Positions 6,117 to 14,633 of a stretch of DNA of 15,570 nt are shown here, one piece after another. The translations under genes were made by a program, and so were the position numbers. Below the pieces are notes generated by a model. The model worked only from the letters and a program-made list of their open reading frames with translations. It was not told where the DNA came from and searched no databases. Source of the stretch: Clostridia bacterium (GTDB lineage: Bacteria; Bacillota_A; Clostridia; Christensenellales; Aristaeellaceae); assembly GCA_017432405.1 (NCBI GenBank), contig JAFRJF010000154.1:1-15570 (forward strand), written 5' to 3'. Each line of letters starts with the position of its first letter. The first letter of the stretch is position 1.

Positions 6117-7193
6117 ATGAGCATCGTCAAGAAGAGCTTTGGCAAGCTGCCCGACGGGCGCGAGGCCGATTTGTACGTGCTGACCAACAACTCCGGCGCT
6201 TCCGTGGAGATCACCAACTACGGCGGCATCATCCGGGCCATCAACGTGCCGGACAAGGCCGGGAAGATCGGCAACGTGGTGCTGGGCTACAACGACGCGG
6301 CGGGCTACTGCCCCACCACGGGCTACCTGGGCGCGCTGATCGGCCGCGTGGGCAACCGCATCGCGAACGGCGAGTGCGAGCTGAACGGCGTGAAGCTGAC
6401 CCTGGCAAAGAACGAGAAGGGCATCACCCACCTGCACGGCGGCAAGGTGGGCTTCAACGAGAAGCTGTGGGACGTGACCCCCATCGAGGGCATCTGCGAG
6501 GATCTGCTGATCCTGAAGTACACAAGCCCCGACGGCGAGGAGGGCTATCCCGGAACGCTCAAGGTGATGGTCACCTACACCTTCACCGACGAGAACGAGC
6601 TGCTGATCCGCTACGAGGCCGTCAGCGACAAGGACACGCTGTGCAACCTGACCAACCACACCTATTTCAACCTGAACGGCGAGGCCGGCGGGAAGAACAT
6701 CGAGGACCACATCTTCGAGATGAACTGCGATACCTTCACCGTGGTGGACGCGCACTGCATCCCCACCGGCGAGCAGCGGGACGTGACCGGCACGCCCTTT
6801 GACCTGCGCGAGCCCAAGCGGGTGGGCGACAGCCTGGCCCTGACTGACAGCGACGAGCAGCTGGGCTACGGCGGCGGCATCGACCACAATTTCAACATCA
6901 ACGACTACGAGGCCGGCCTGCGCTTCGCCGCCGAGGTCACCGACCCCGAATCCGGCAGGGTGATGGACGTGTTCACCGACATGCCCGCCGTGCAGCTGTA
7001 CTGCGGCAACGCCCTGAAGGGCGTCAACCCCGGCACTTCGGGCCGCGTATACGGCAAGCGGGAGGGCTTCTGCCTGGAGACCCAGTTTGCCCCGGATTCC
7101 ATCAACCACCCCGAGTTCATCGACAGCGTGCTCCACGCCGGCGAGAAGTACGACTTCACCACCATCTTCACCTTCGATATCGCCGAGGAATGA
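6117..7193 (+). CDS. galM: Aldose 1-epimerase (galactose mutarotase)
   Basis: This 358-residue protein has the usual length of GalM, which interconverts the alpha and beta anomers of aldoses such as galactose in the cytoplasm and feeds the Leloir pathway. Visible family motifs are GALIGRVGNRI (72-82), HLHGG at 105-109 with His107, the general-acid motif NHTYFNL at 180-186 with His181, GIDHNF at 254-259 with Asp256, and CLETQ at 319-323 with the presumed catalytic base Glu321, followed by INHPEF. The ATG at 6117 follows AAAGGAAG with good spacing. There is no signal peptide. It is the first gene of a probable transcript with gltX, 72 nt downstream; no galK, galT or galE is nearby. Confidence 0.95.
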   Translation: MSIVKKSFGKLPDGREADLYVLTNNSGASVEITNYGGIIRAINVPDKAGKIGNVVLGYNDAAGYCPTTGYLGALIGRVGNRIANGECELNGVKLTLAKNEKGITHLHGGKVGFNEKLWDVTPIEGICEDLLILKYTSPDGEEGYPGTLKVMVTYTFTDENELLIRYEAVSDKDTLCNLTNHTYFNLNGEAGGKNIEDHIFEMNCDTFTVVDAHCIPTGEQRDVTGTPFDLREPKRVGDSLALTDSDEQLGYGGGIDHNFNINDYEAGLRFAAEVTDPESGRVMDVFTDMPAVQLYCGNALKGVNPGTSGRVYGKREGFCLETQFAPDSINHPEFIDSVLHAGEKYDFTTIFTFDIAEE

Positions 7194-7265
7194 TCTGAGA
7201 AAAGTGTGGCGGCGTAAACGCCGCCGCATCATGCAAGAAATAAACTGCCAAGGAGACAGACCAAC

Positions 7266-8807
7266 ATGGAAGTCAGAACCCGCTTTGCCCCCAGCCCCAC
7301 GGGCTACATGCACCTGGGCAACCTGCGCACCGCGCTGTACACCTATCTGTATGCCCGCAGCAAGGGCGGCAAGTTCATACTGCGCATCGAGGACACCGAC
7401 CAGGAGCGCGAGGTTCCCGGCGCGGTGGACGTGATCTATAACTCCATGCGCACCGCCGGCCTGAGCCACGACGAGGGCCCGGACGTGGGCGGCCCCTGCG
7501 GCCCATACGTGCAGTCCCAGCGCAAGGACACCTACATGCCCTATGCCAAGCAGCTGGTGGAATCCGGCCACGCCTACTACTGCTTCTGCACCAAGGAGCG
7601 GCTGGAGGAGGCCCGCAAGGCCGCCGAGGCCAGGGGCGAGAGCTTCAAGTACGACAAGCACTGCCTGCGCCTCTCCAAGGAGGAGATCCAGGCGAAGCTG
7701 GACGCCGGCGAGGAATACGTCATCCGCCAGAACATCCCCACCGAGGGCAAGGCGGGCTTTGACGACGTGATCTACGGCCACGTGGAGGTGGACTGCGACA
7801 CGCTGGACGACAACGTGCTGATCAAGGCCGACGGCCTGCCCACCTACAACTTCGCCAACGTGATCGACGACCACCTGATGGGCATCACCCACGTGATGCG
7901 AGGCAACGAGTACCTGTCCAGCGCTCCCAAGTACAACCTGCTGTACGAGGCCCTGGGCTGGACGCCGCCCACCTACGTGCACCTGACCCCCGTCATGGTG
8001 GAGGGCACCTATAAGAGCAAGAAGACCGGCGAATACCAGATGGCCGTGGACGCCGACGGCAACCCCGTGCTGGACGAGAACGGCAACCCGGTGAAGGCCA
8101 TCGTCAAGCGCAAGATGTCCAAGAGCCAGGGCGACCCCTCCTTCGAGGACCTGCTGGCCGAGGGCTACCTGGTGGAAGCCGTCATCAACTACCTGGTGCT
8201 GCTGGGCTGGAGCCCCAAGGGCGAGCGGGAGTTCTTCACGCTGAAGGAGCTTGAGGAGGCCTTCGACCTGGAGGGGCTAAGCAAGTCCCCCTCGGTGTTC
8301 GACATGCAGAAGCTGAACTGGTTCAACGCCGAGTACATCCGCAAGCTGAGCCCGGAAAGGTACCTGGAGCTGGCAACGCCGTGGCTGGAGAAGGCGCTGG
8401 ACCCGGCGCGATTCGACTTCAAGCGGCTGGCGGAGCTGCTGCAGGGGCGCACCGAGGTGTTCAACCAGCTGCCCGGCATGGTCCGCTTCCTGGCCCAGCA
8501 GCCGGAATTTGCCAATGACCTGTATGTGAACAAGAAGCAGAAGTCCACGCTGGAGAGCGCGAAGACGGCGCTGGAGGCAGCGCTGCCGCTGCTGGAGGGC
8601 ATCGACAACTGGACCGAGACCGAGCTGCACGACCGGGTGATGGCGTTCATCCCCACCCTGGGCATGAAGAACGGCCAGTTCCTCTGGCCCCTGCGCATCG
8701 CCATCTCCGGCCAGATGTCCACCCCCGGCGGCGCGTTCGAGATCGCGTATCTGCTGGGAAAGGACGAGACGTTGAGAAGGCTGAAGGGAGCCATCGAGAA
8801 ATTCTGA
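7266..8807 (+). CDS. gltX: Glutamyl-tRNA synthetase
   Basis: This 513-residue class I aminoacyl-tRNA synthetase charges tRNA with glutamate. The N-terminus RTRFAPSPTGYMHLGN (4-19) contains the HIGH-type motif (HLGN), RIEDTD is at 40-45, and KMSKSQGDPS is at 283-292. Between the conserved HLTPVM (239-244) and KMSKS there is an insertion of about 35 residues rich in Gly, Asp, Asn and Lys, where family members I recall have only a few residues. The C-terminal anticodon-binding part (about 330-513) looks complete. Start ATG 7266 has AAGGAG upstream. The gap from galM holds a small hairpin (7208-7225) without a T run, so readthrough from galM is likely. Whether the enzyme also charges tRNA-Gln cannot be told here. 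Confidence 0.95.
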   Translation: MEVRTRFAPSPTGYMHLGNLRTALYTYLYARSKGGKFILRIEDTDQEREVPGAVDVIYNSMRTAGLSHDEGPDVGGPCGPYVQSQRKDTYMPYAKQLVESGHAYYCFCTKERLEEARKAAEARGESFKYDKHCLRLSKEEIQAKLDAGEEYVIRQNIPTEGKAGFDDVIYGHVEVDCDTLDDNVLIKADGLPTYNFANVIDDHLMGITHVMRGNEYLSSAPKYNLLYEALGWTPPTYVHLTPVMVEGTYKSKKTGEYQMAVDADGNPVLDENGNPVKAIVKRKMSKSQGDPSFEDLLAEGYLVEAVINYLVLLGWSPKGEREFFTLKELEEAFDLEGLSKSPSVFDMQKLNWFNAEYIRKLSPERYLELATPWLEKALDPARFDFKRLAELLQGRTEVFNQLPGMVRFLAQQPEFANDLYVNKKQKSTLESAKTALEAALPLLEGIDNWTETELHDRVMAFIPTLGMKNGQFLWPLRIAISGQMSTPGGAFEIAYLLGKDETLRRLKGAIEKF

Positions 8808-8819
8808 TTATTGTGCATC

Positions 8820-9659
8820 ATGCCAAACATCATCGAAATCACCGACATTACTGCTCCGCAGCTGGACCCCTATGTCCGGCTGACGGAGGCGCAGCTGAAA
8901 AACCGCCTCCACCCGGAGGACGGTCTTTTCATCGCCGAGAGCCCGAAGGTGATCGGCTACGCACTGGACGCGGGGTATGAGCCAGTATCCCTGCTGATGG
9001 AGCGGCGGCACATCAAGGGCAAGGCCGCCGCGCTGCTGGCGCGGGCGGGCGATATTCCCGTGTACACCGCCGACGAAGATGTGCTTCGAAGCTTGACCGG
9101 CTACCCGCTGACCCGGGGCGTGCTGTGCGCGATGCGCCGCAGGCCGCTGCCCACTGTGGAAGCGGTCTGCAGCGGCGCGAAGCGCGTGGCGGTGCTGGAG
9201 GGCATCGTGGACACCACCAACATCGGCGCGATCTTCCGCTCAGCCGCGGCCCTGGGGGTGGACGGCGTGCTGCTGACGCCCACGACCTGCGATCCGCTGA
9301 ACCGCCGGGCTGTGCGGGTGAGCATGGGCACGGTGTTTCAGGTGCCCTGGACCCGGATCGGGGAAAGCGCCGCCGACTGGCCGGAGGCCGGACTCGACCG
9401 CCTCTGCGCGCTGGGCTTCAGGAGCGTGGCGCTGGCGCTGTCCGACGATTCCGTGAACATCGACGACCCAACCCTGCTGGCCGAGCCCCGGCTGGCGATG
9501 GTGCTGGGCACCGAGGGCGACGGCCTGGCCCGATCCACCGTTGCCCACTGCGACTTCATCGCCCGCATCCCCATGGCCCACGGCGTGGATTCCCTGAACG
9601 TCGCCGCCGCCGGTGCCGTGGCCTTCTGGACGCTGTGTCGAAGGCGGGCGAAAGGATAA
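8820..9659 (+). CDS. TrmH/SpoU-family RNA 2'-O-methyltransferase
   Basis: This 279-residue protein is an SPOUT methyltransferase that transfers methyl from S-adenosylmethionine to a ribose 2'-OH, most often in 23S rRNA. The N-terminal third (about 1-110, with RLTEAQLKNR and GLFIAESPKVI) resembles the SpoU substrate-binding domain. The catalytic knot shows motif 1 NIGAIFRSA (134-142) with Arg140, motif 2 MVLGTEGDGL (227-236) and motif 3 IPMAHGVDSLNVAAAGA (250-266). The exact target (tRNA or rRNA) is unknown. The ATG at 8820 is preferred; an in-frame TTG at 8811 would add three residues. Neither has a good ribosome binding site, so translation may depend on coupling to gltX, which stops at 8807. 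A terminator follows directly. Confidence 0.92.
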   Translation: MPNIIEITDITAPQLDPYVRLTEAQLKNRLHPEDGLFIAESPKVIGYALDAGYEPVSLLMERRHIKGKAAALLARAGDIPVYTADEDVLRSLTGYPLTRGVLCAMRRRPLPTVEAVCSGAKRVAVLEGIVDTTNIGAIFRSAAALGVDGVLLTPTTCDPLNRRAVRVSMGTVFQVPWTRIGESAADWPEAGLDRLCALGFRSVALALSDDSVNIDDPTLLAEPRLAMVLGTEGDGLARSTVAHCDFIARIPMAHGVDSLNVAAAGAVAFWTLCRRRAKG

Positions 9660-9665
9660 AACGCT

Positions 9666-9704
9666 ATGGAAAAAGCGCCTCTTCGTCAGAGGCGCTTTTT
9701 CCAT
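9666..9704. terminator. Bidirectional rho-independent terminator
   Basis: ATGGAAAAAGCGCCTCT (9666-9682) pairs perfectly with 9688-9704 around the loop TCGTC. The stem begins with an A run and ends with a T run, so it works on both strands. It separates the convergent methyltransferase (+) and the AraC-type gene (-), and would also end the long transcript of the large membrane gene. Confidence 0.9.
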
Positions 9705-9707
9705 GCC

Positions 9708-10433
9708 CTATATCCTTTTCAGGGGAATGCAGATGTAGCTGACGTTATCTTCAGGCTTCTCTGCCGGTGGCATATAGACCTCGAGGGAATAATTTCCCGC
9801 AAGCGCATAGCCGGTCAGAGCGGGAAGCCATTCCGACCAGATCTGGGTGTTGACCCTTTGCAGGCTGTCCGGCAGGGGACCCTTGCAGGTAAATTCCGCC
9901 CACAATCCGCCGGGAATCTGCGTCGTGCCGCAGCCCTCCGGTATGTCCTTCCAGGGCGCGTACAGGTCCGCGATCCAGTAATCGAAATCCTTTCCGTCCA
10001 TGTCCATGCAGACGCCGAACATGCCCTCCAGTCCTCTCATGTCCGATGCCCAGTCTCGCCAGTACTTCGGAATCTCCTGGTAGCTCGTCTCGGAATTAAA
10101 GCGCCGTTTGATGCCGACGATGGTAAAAGCCGCCTTCTCCACAATGCGATAATCCAACATACCTCCACCCTCCAGCGTGACTTTGATGTGCAACGGAGCG
10201 AAGGAGCGCAGCTTGGCGCCGGGCGCTCTGGCCTGGGACGGCGTGATGCCGTGGAACCGCTGGAACGCCTTTGCAAAGCTATCCGGCGAATCGTATCCGT
10301 ACTTGACGGCAACGTCGATCACCTTGGCGTCCGAGCCCGACAGCTCCTGAGCGGCCAGCGTCATCCTGCGCGCGCGGATGTATTCGCCGACGGTCATGCC
10401 GCACAGGGCCCCGAATATGCGCTGATAAATACT
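9708..10433 (-). pseudogene. 5'-truncated AraC-family regulator with GyrI-like effector domain
   Basis: The open frame from ATG 10397 encodes 229 residues: GEYIRARRMTLAA (4-16), the second AraC helix-turn-helix (about 24-57, KVIDVAVKYGYDSPDSFAKA, ending GITPSQAR), and a GyrI-like small-molecule-binding domain (about 79-229). The family normally begins some 50 residues earlier with the first helix-turn-helix. Codons before the ATG still read YQRIFGALCG, the typical end of that first motif, but then hit the TAG that stops the neighbouring large gene, in the same frame. No ribosome binding site precedes the ATG. The gene therefore appears to have lost its front end at this junction. A short product could still be made, but with one of two DNA-binding motifs missing it is probably non-functional. 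Confidence 0.75.
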
Positions 10434-13400
10434 CTAATTCGAGAATATCGCGCTGACCGTGACGGCATCCACCACAGCGTCAGGATCTGCGGGGTCGACG
10501 ATCTCAAGGCCGGCCTCATACTGGTCGTTCATCCGCTGCTGGAATTGGGCCACCGCCTGGAGGGTCTGGGTGTCCAGAACGCCGGGCTCCAACCCTTCTG
10601 TGGACAGCAGGCCCAGGCTGTACAGCTTCATCTGGAGCTGCTGGATGATCTCGGGGTCACTGGCGCTGCTGATCGCGCCGATGGCCGCGCCATCCACAGC
10701 GGCAGGCGCCTGCGCGGCGCGTTCTTCCGACGACAGCTCATCCCCTGACAGTTCACCTTCTTCAGGCGCCTCGACTTCCGACGCGCTTTCGACCTCGGGC
10801 GCGGGAATGGCGAAGTGGGTGGTGCCCCACACCACGTCGCTGCTGTCGCCACCCCGGGGCAGCGCGCCCACATAGATGGTGTAGATTCCCGCCGGCAGGC
10901 TGCGGGCGTTGACCGTGCGGCTGGTGTCGGTAGTCGCGCCAAGCTCCTGGCGCTCGCCGACCTCGTTCTCCACGTAGACCGTATAGCTCTGGACGTCGCC
11001 ATCGGCATTCCAGCTGATGATGATGGAACTGTCCGTCATATAGGAGATGCCGTCCTTCTGGTAGGCGGAACCGCCCACCGTCACCACCGGCGTTCCGACG
11101 GTGGCCACCTGCGGCGCGGGCGTGGGCACCTCGGAGGGTTCGGGCGTAGCCTCCTCGGGCCGCACGAATCGGGCCTGGCTGACCACCATGTCCTCCCGCT
11201 CGCCATTGACCGGCACGGCGCCGACGGACAGCGTGTAAACCTCTCCCACAGTCAGGTTGACGGTTTTCAGCGACGCGGAGGTCCTGGTGGTGAACTGGGG
11301 CTCCATGATGTCGCTGCCGTTGGAATCGGTGACGCGCACATAGTAGGTCTCCACGTCGCCGTCGGCCCGCCAGCGCAGCTCGAAGCTGTCAGCTTCGATG
11401 ACGATCGGGCCATCGTCTGCGGCAATGCCGGCAATGGCGATTTCGGGCGCGAAGACGACGCCCACCTGGGGCTCGGGCTCCGGCGTGGGTTCCGGCTCAG
11501 GCTCCGGGGTTTCCTCCACCTCCAGCTCCACCGGCGCCGGGAGCATGAACCGCGCCGTCTGCCAGACGACGTCGTCCTCCCCGCCGCCCTGCGGCAGCAC
11601 GCCCAGCCGCAGCGTATACACCTCGCCCGGGTTCATCCGGCGGGTGTCGATGGTAAAGCCGGTGTCCTGGATGCCCGCCTGTTCCACAATGGCCGCGCCG
11701 GAGCCGTCCGTCACGTATACGGCATAGCTGGCCACGTCGCCTTCAGCCCGCCAGCGCACGTTGATCCTGCCCTCGGGGATGCTGATCACGCTTCCGTCGG
11801 AGAGCTCGTCGCCAAAGGCGATATCTATGGCGCCGATATTGCCCACGGTCTCGAGCGATGCTTCAGATATCTCAGGTTCCAGAGGTTCCGCGTCTATTTC
11901 ATCTTCGATCTCCAGCCCATCGTCGGGCTCCGCCACCTCCGGCTCAGCCCGCAGCTTGTGTTCAAAGGCATACTCCAGGGCCTGACGGGTCAGGTCGTCC
12001 ATGCGGCCGTTGACCTCCAGCATCGCCCTGCCCCCTGCGCTGTTCACCCATTCCTGGAACCGGCGCACCGCATCGGCGGTCGCTTCGTCATACACGCCGT
12101 TCACGCCGTCCTCGGCCAGCAGGCCCGTGGCGCTGAGCATCTCCTGGATATATCGGATGGATTCGGGATCGGAATCCCCGTCCACCGTGATCTCCTGCGC
12201 GCCTTCCGCTTCCTCAACCGGCAGCTCCTCCGGCTCCAGCGGCTGGTCTGTGGGCATCTCGATGGATTCGTCAACGGGTTCCACAGTGGGTTCCCCGGCG
12301 CTCTGGGTGATGTTGATGCCCTGCTCATAGGCATACTCCAGCGCCTGCCGCGTCCTGTCGTCCACCTTGCCGTCCTCCGGCACGGTGCCCGCACCCTGCA
12401 CGCTGTTCACCCATTTCTGGAAGCGCCTGACCGCGCGGGTGGTGCCCTTTCCGTAGACGCCGTCAATGCCATCGGCGTTCATTGCGCCGACCGCGCTGAG
12501 CATCTCCTGGACGTAGCGTATGGATTCCCTGTCGGAGCCCGGACCGACGCTGATCGCGCCGCTCTCAGGCGGCTGCTCCAGCTCGATCTCCTGATCCACG
12601 ACGAGGTCCGGATCAACGTCGACACCCAGGTCCGGATCGCTGTCCAGAACCTGCTCAAGCACTACCTCCGTCGGTTCAGGCGTGGGTTCCATCGTAGGCT
12701 TGGGCGTCGGCTTTTTGGTGGGCTTGGGCGTCGGCGTGCCATAGGGCATCATGCCGTGATCCTTACAGTACTGCAGGTAGAGCAGCGTCAGCTGGTCCAC
12801 CTCGCCGTTCACGGGAAGGGTCTCCTCCCCCCGCTGGTCGTTCACCCATTGCTGGAAGTCGGCCACGGCAGAGATGGTGGCGCTGCCGTACACGCCGTCC
12901 ACGCTGCCGCCGGGCAGCATGCCGATGTCCACCAGCAGCTGCTGCACCTTGCGGATGTCTGACTTGGGTGAGTCGCCGCTGATCACGCCCTCCAGTATTT
13001 CCACAGGCCTGGTGGTGGGCGTAGGCGTCGGCTTCCGGCTGGGGTCGGGTTTCTCGGTGGGCTCAGCCGTGGCCTTGCGCAGCGTCTGCCACTCCTGGGC
13101 GTAATAATCCAGGAAAGCCAGGCTCTGGGCGTCCAGCTTACCGGTGACCTCCAACACGTCATAACCCGCCAGCTCGTTGACGCGCTTCTGGAAGCGGCGG
13201 ACCGCCGCCACGGTGGTCGCGCCATAGCTGCCGTCGTCAGAGCCCTCCGGCAACAGGCCCAGGACGATCAGCTGGCGCTGTACGCGGCGCACCTGGCTCG
13301 CCGGGGCGTCCTCGTCCACGGTGCCCTCGTCCGGCTTGGGCGTCACCTTCGGGGTGGGCTTGGCAGTAGGCTTGACCGCGTCGGCCTCGTAGAGCCACTG

Positions 13401-14423
13401 CTGGGTCTTGGGGCCAGCCACGCCGTCCACGCTTAGTTTTTCCCTGGGATTGTAGTGGTCGTTGACATAGGCCTGGAAATCCCGGACCGCCTGCCGGGTC
13501 GCGGTGTCGTACTTGCTTGTGACCTGGCTCTTCTCCAGCCATCCCAGCTCATACAGCTTCTTTTGGAGCGCGCGAATCTCCTCCCGGCTGGAATCGCCGT
13601 TGACCAGCCTGTAGCGCTGGGTGCCCTCTGAGCTGATCGTAGGCGCGGCGGTAGGAACCGGTGTGGCCGCGGTGCGCTGCGCCTGCTGGTATTCCTGCTC
13701 CACGTCGCCGTCATAGGTGTAGTCCATCCAGGACAGCTCCGGATCCACCAGCGCGGCAAAGGTCGGCGACACGTAGGGCGTCGCCGTGGGCGTGGTCTCC
13801 GGGATCCATACCTGGCTGGGATCCAGGGTGGGGCTCTGGGTGATGTCCCTGGTGGTCGTCATCGCCCCGTTGAATACGGTGATCAGCAGCACGGCGGCCA
13901 CCACCAGCACCGCGACGGCGATGCCGACAAACAGCAGCACCCGGCCCTTGCCGCCGCGCTCCTCTTCCTCCTCCGGCTCGCGGTCGTGTTCCGCGGCAGC
14001 AGAGGCGGACTTGCGCTGGGCAATATAGCCCGTGCCGTTTTCCTCAAAGAAGAAGTGACGCTTGCGGGGATCCTCCACGTTTTCCACGCTGGCGCGCAGC
14101 CTTTTAAGACCCGCTTCAAACTGATCCTCCATGCCTGCCACGGGCACCACCGCGCCGTCGTTCAGGCGCTCGGCGCAATCCCGGGGCAGGTATTCGCGGA
14201 TGCGCAGGCGGTTTTCCTTCTTCGTATCAAAAGCCGAATAGACGATGCCCGTGGCATCCTGGCCCAGGGCGCGTCCCACCAAAAAGCGGCCGTGATAGAT
14301 TTGCGACCCGGGCAACATCTGAATCTGCGGCACCGCGGCGCGGGAATCCCTTCCGCAATGGGGACAGACCGTCTGGCCGTTCATATCCTCAAAGCAGTAC
14401 ATGCACAGATTTTCATATGCCAT
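10434..14423 (-). CDS. Membrane-anchored zinc-ribbon/kinase N-lobe protein with six peptidoglycan-binding and three Ig-like modules
   Basis: This 1329-residue protein is not a named family. In order it has: a zinc ribbon (C7, C10, C20, C23); a segment at about 37-137 matching only the N-lobe of zinc-ribbon Ser/Thr kinases, from PGSQIYHGRFLVGRALG to EENGTGYIAQRK, with a degraded glycine loop (GQDATG) and Arg76 where the ATP lysine is expected; an acidic linker; one membrane span (about 162-184); and a long exterior. The exterior has PG_binding_1-like modules at about 282-344, 375-439, 486-550, 629-699, 751-821 and 1254-1325, with three Ig/FN3-like modules at about 861-962, 991-1088 and 1109-1207. 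Thr-Pro and Glu-Pro linkers join them. The inside-to-outside order suggests a wall-bound anchor or sensor. The ATG at 14423 has GAGAGGTG 6 nt upstream; an in-frame GTG at 14432 lies within that site. Confidence 0.85.
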   Translation of the reverse strand: MAYENLCMYCFEDMNGQTVCPHCGRDSRAAVPQIQMLPGSQIYHGRFLVGRALGQDATGIVYSAFDTKKENRLRIREYLPRDCAERLNDGAVVPVAGMEDQFEAGLKRLRASVENVEDPRKRHFFFEENGTGYIAQRKSASAAAEHDREPEEEEERGGKGRVLLFVGIAVAVLVVAAVLLITVFNGAMTTTRDITQSPTLDPSQVWIPETTPTATPYVSPTFAALVDPELSWMDYTYDGDVEQEYQQAQRTAATPVPTAAPTISSEGTQRYRLVNGDSSREEIRALQKKLYELGWLEKSQVTSKYDTATRQAVRDFQAYVNDHYNPREKLSVDGVAGPKTQQWLYEADAVKPTAKPTPKVTPKPDEGTVDEDAPASQVRRVQRQLIVLGLLPEGSDDGSYGATTVAAVRRFQKRVNELAGYDVLEVTGKLDAQSLAFLDYYAQEWQTLRKATAEPTEKPDPSRKPTPTPTTRPVEILEGVISGDSPKSDIRKVQQLLVDIGMLPGGSVDGVYGSATISAVADFQQWVNDQRGEETLPVNGEVDQLTLLYLQYCKDHGMMPYGTPTPKPTKKPTPKPTMEPTPEPTEVVLEQVLDSDPDLGVDVDPDLVVDQEIELEQPPESGAISVGPGSDRESIRYVQEMLSAVGAMNADGIDGVYGKGTTRAVRRFQKWVNSVQGAGTVPEDGKVDDRTRQALEYAYEQGINITQSAGEPTVEPVDESIEMPTDQPLEPEELPVEEAEGAQEITVDGDSDPESIRYIQEMLSATGLLAEDGVNGVYDEATADAVRRFQEWVNSAGGRAMLEVNGRMDDLTRQALEYAFEHKLRAEPEVAEPDDGLEIEDEIDAEPLEPEISEASLETVGNIGAIDIAFGDELSDGSVISIPEGRINVRWRAEGDVASYAVYVTDGSGAAIVEQAGIQDTGFTIDTRRMNPGEVYTLRLGVLPQGGGEDDVVWQTARFMLPAPVELEVEETPEPEPEPTPEPEPQVGVVFAPEIAIAGIAADDGPIVIEADSFELRWRADGDVETYYVRVTDSNGSDIMEPQFTTRTSASLKTVNLTVGEVYTLSVGAVPVNGEREDMVVSQARFVRPEEATPEPSEVPTPAPQVATVGTPVVTVGGSAYQKDGISYMTDSSIIISWNADGDVQSYTVYVENEVGERQELGATTDTSRTVNARSLPAGIYTIYVGALPRGGDSSDVVWGTTHFAIPAPEVESASEVEAPEEGELSGDELSSEERAAQAPAAVDGAAIGAISSASDPEIIQQLQMKLYSLGLLSTEGLEPGVLDTQTLQAVAQFQQRMNDQYEAGLEIVDPADPDAVVDAVTVSAIFSN

Positions 14424-14529
14424 ATATTTCACCTCTCGTTTGCCGGTGTGATTCTTTCTTGATTCGTCGTCGGGCGTGCTTTATCTGCCTCGCTCGCTGT
14501 TGTTCCAACAAAGAGCCGTCATATCGGCC

Positions 14530-14557
14530 ATTATGCCACTTTGACGAAAAAACACAA
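14530..14557 (-). promoter_or_regulatory. Candidate promoter for the large membrane gene
   Basis: On the minus strand TTGTGT (14557-14552) is followed after 16 nt by CATAAT (14535-14530), a five-of-six match to the -10 consensus. It lies about 107 nt before the ATG at 14423. The -35 box is weak, so this is tentative. Confidence 0.4.
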
Positions 14558-14633
14558 CTTCGAGTTTCAGGGCCCTTGGCACGACAGTGGCACTTGCTGT
14601 CTCCTTGCCATAATTATCACATTCTTGCCTCAA

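Noticed and set aside
7208..7225. Hairpin GGCGGCG/CGCCGCC between galM and gltX as a terminator
   Set aside because: No T run follows on the plus strand and no A run precedes it, so termination is unlikely; at most it is an RNA stability element.
6054..7982. Minus-strand open frame of 642 codons spanning galM and part of gltX
   Set aside because: It crosses two certain genes on the opposite strand, is Val/Ala/His/Gly-rich, and has no ribosome binding site or family motif.
10815..12962. Plus-strand open frame of 715 codons inside the large membrane gene
   Set aside because: It is an antisense shadow; the minus strand carries the repeated domain pattern with a good start and ribosome binding site.
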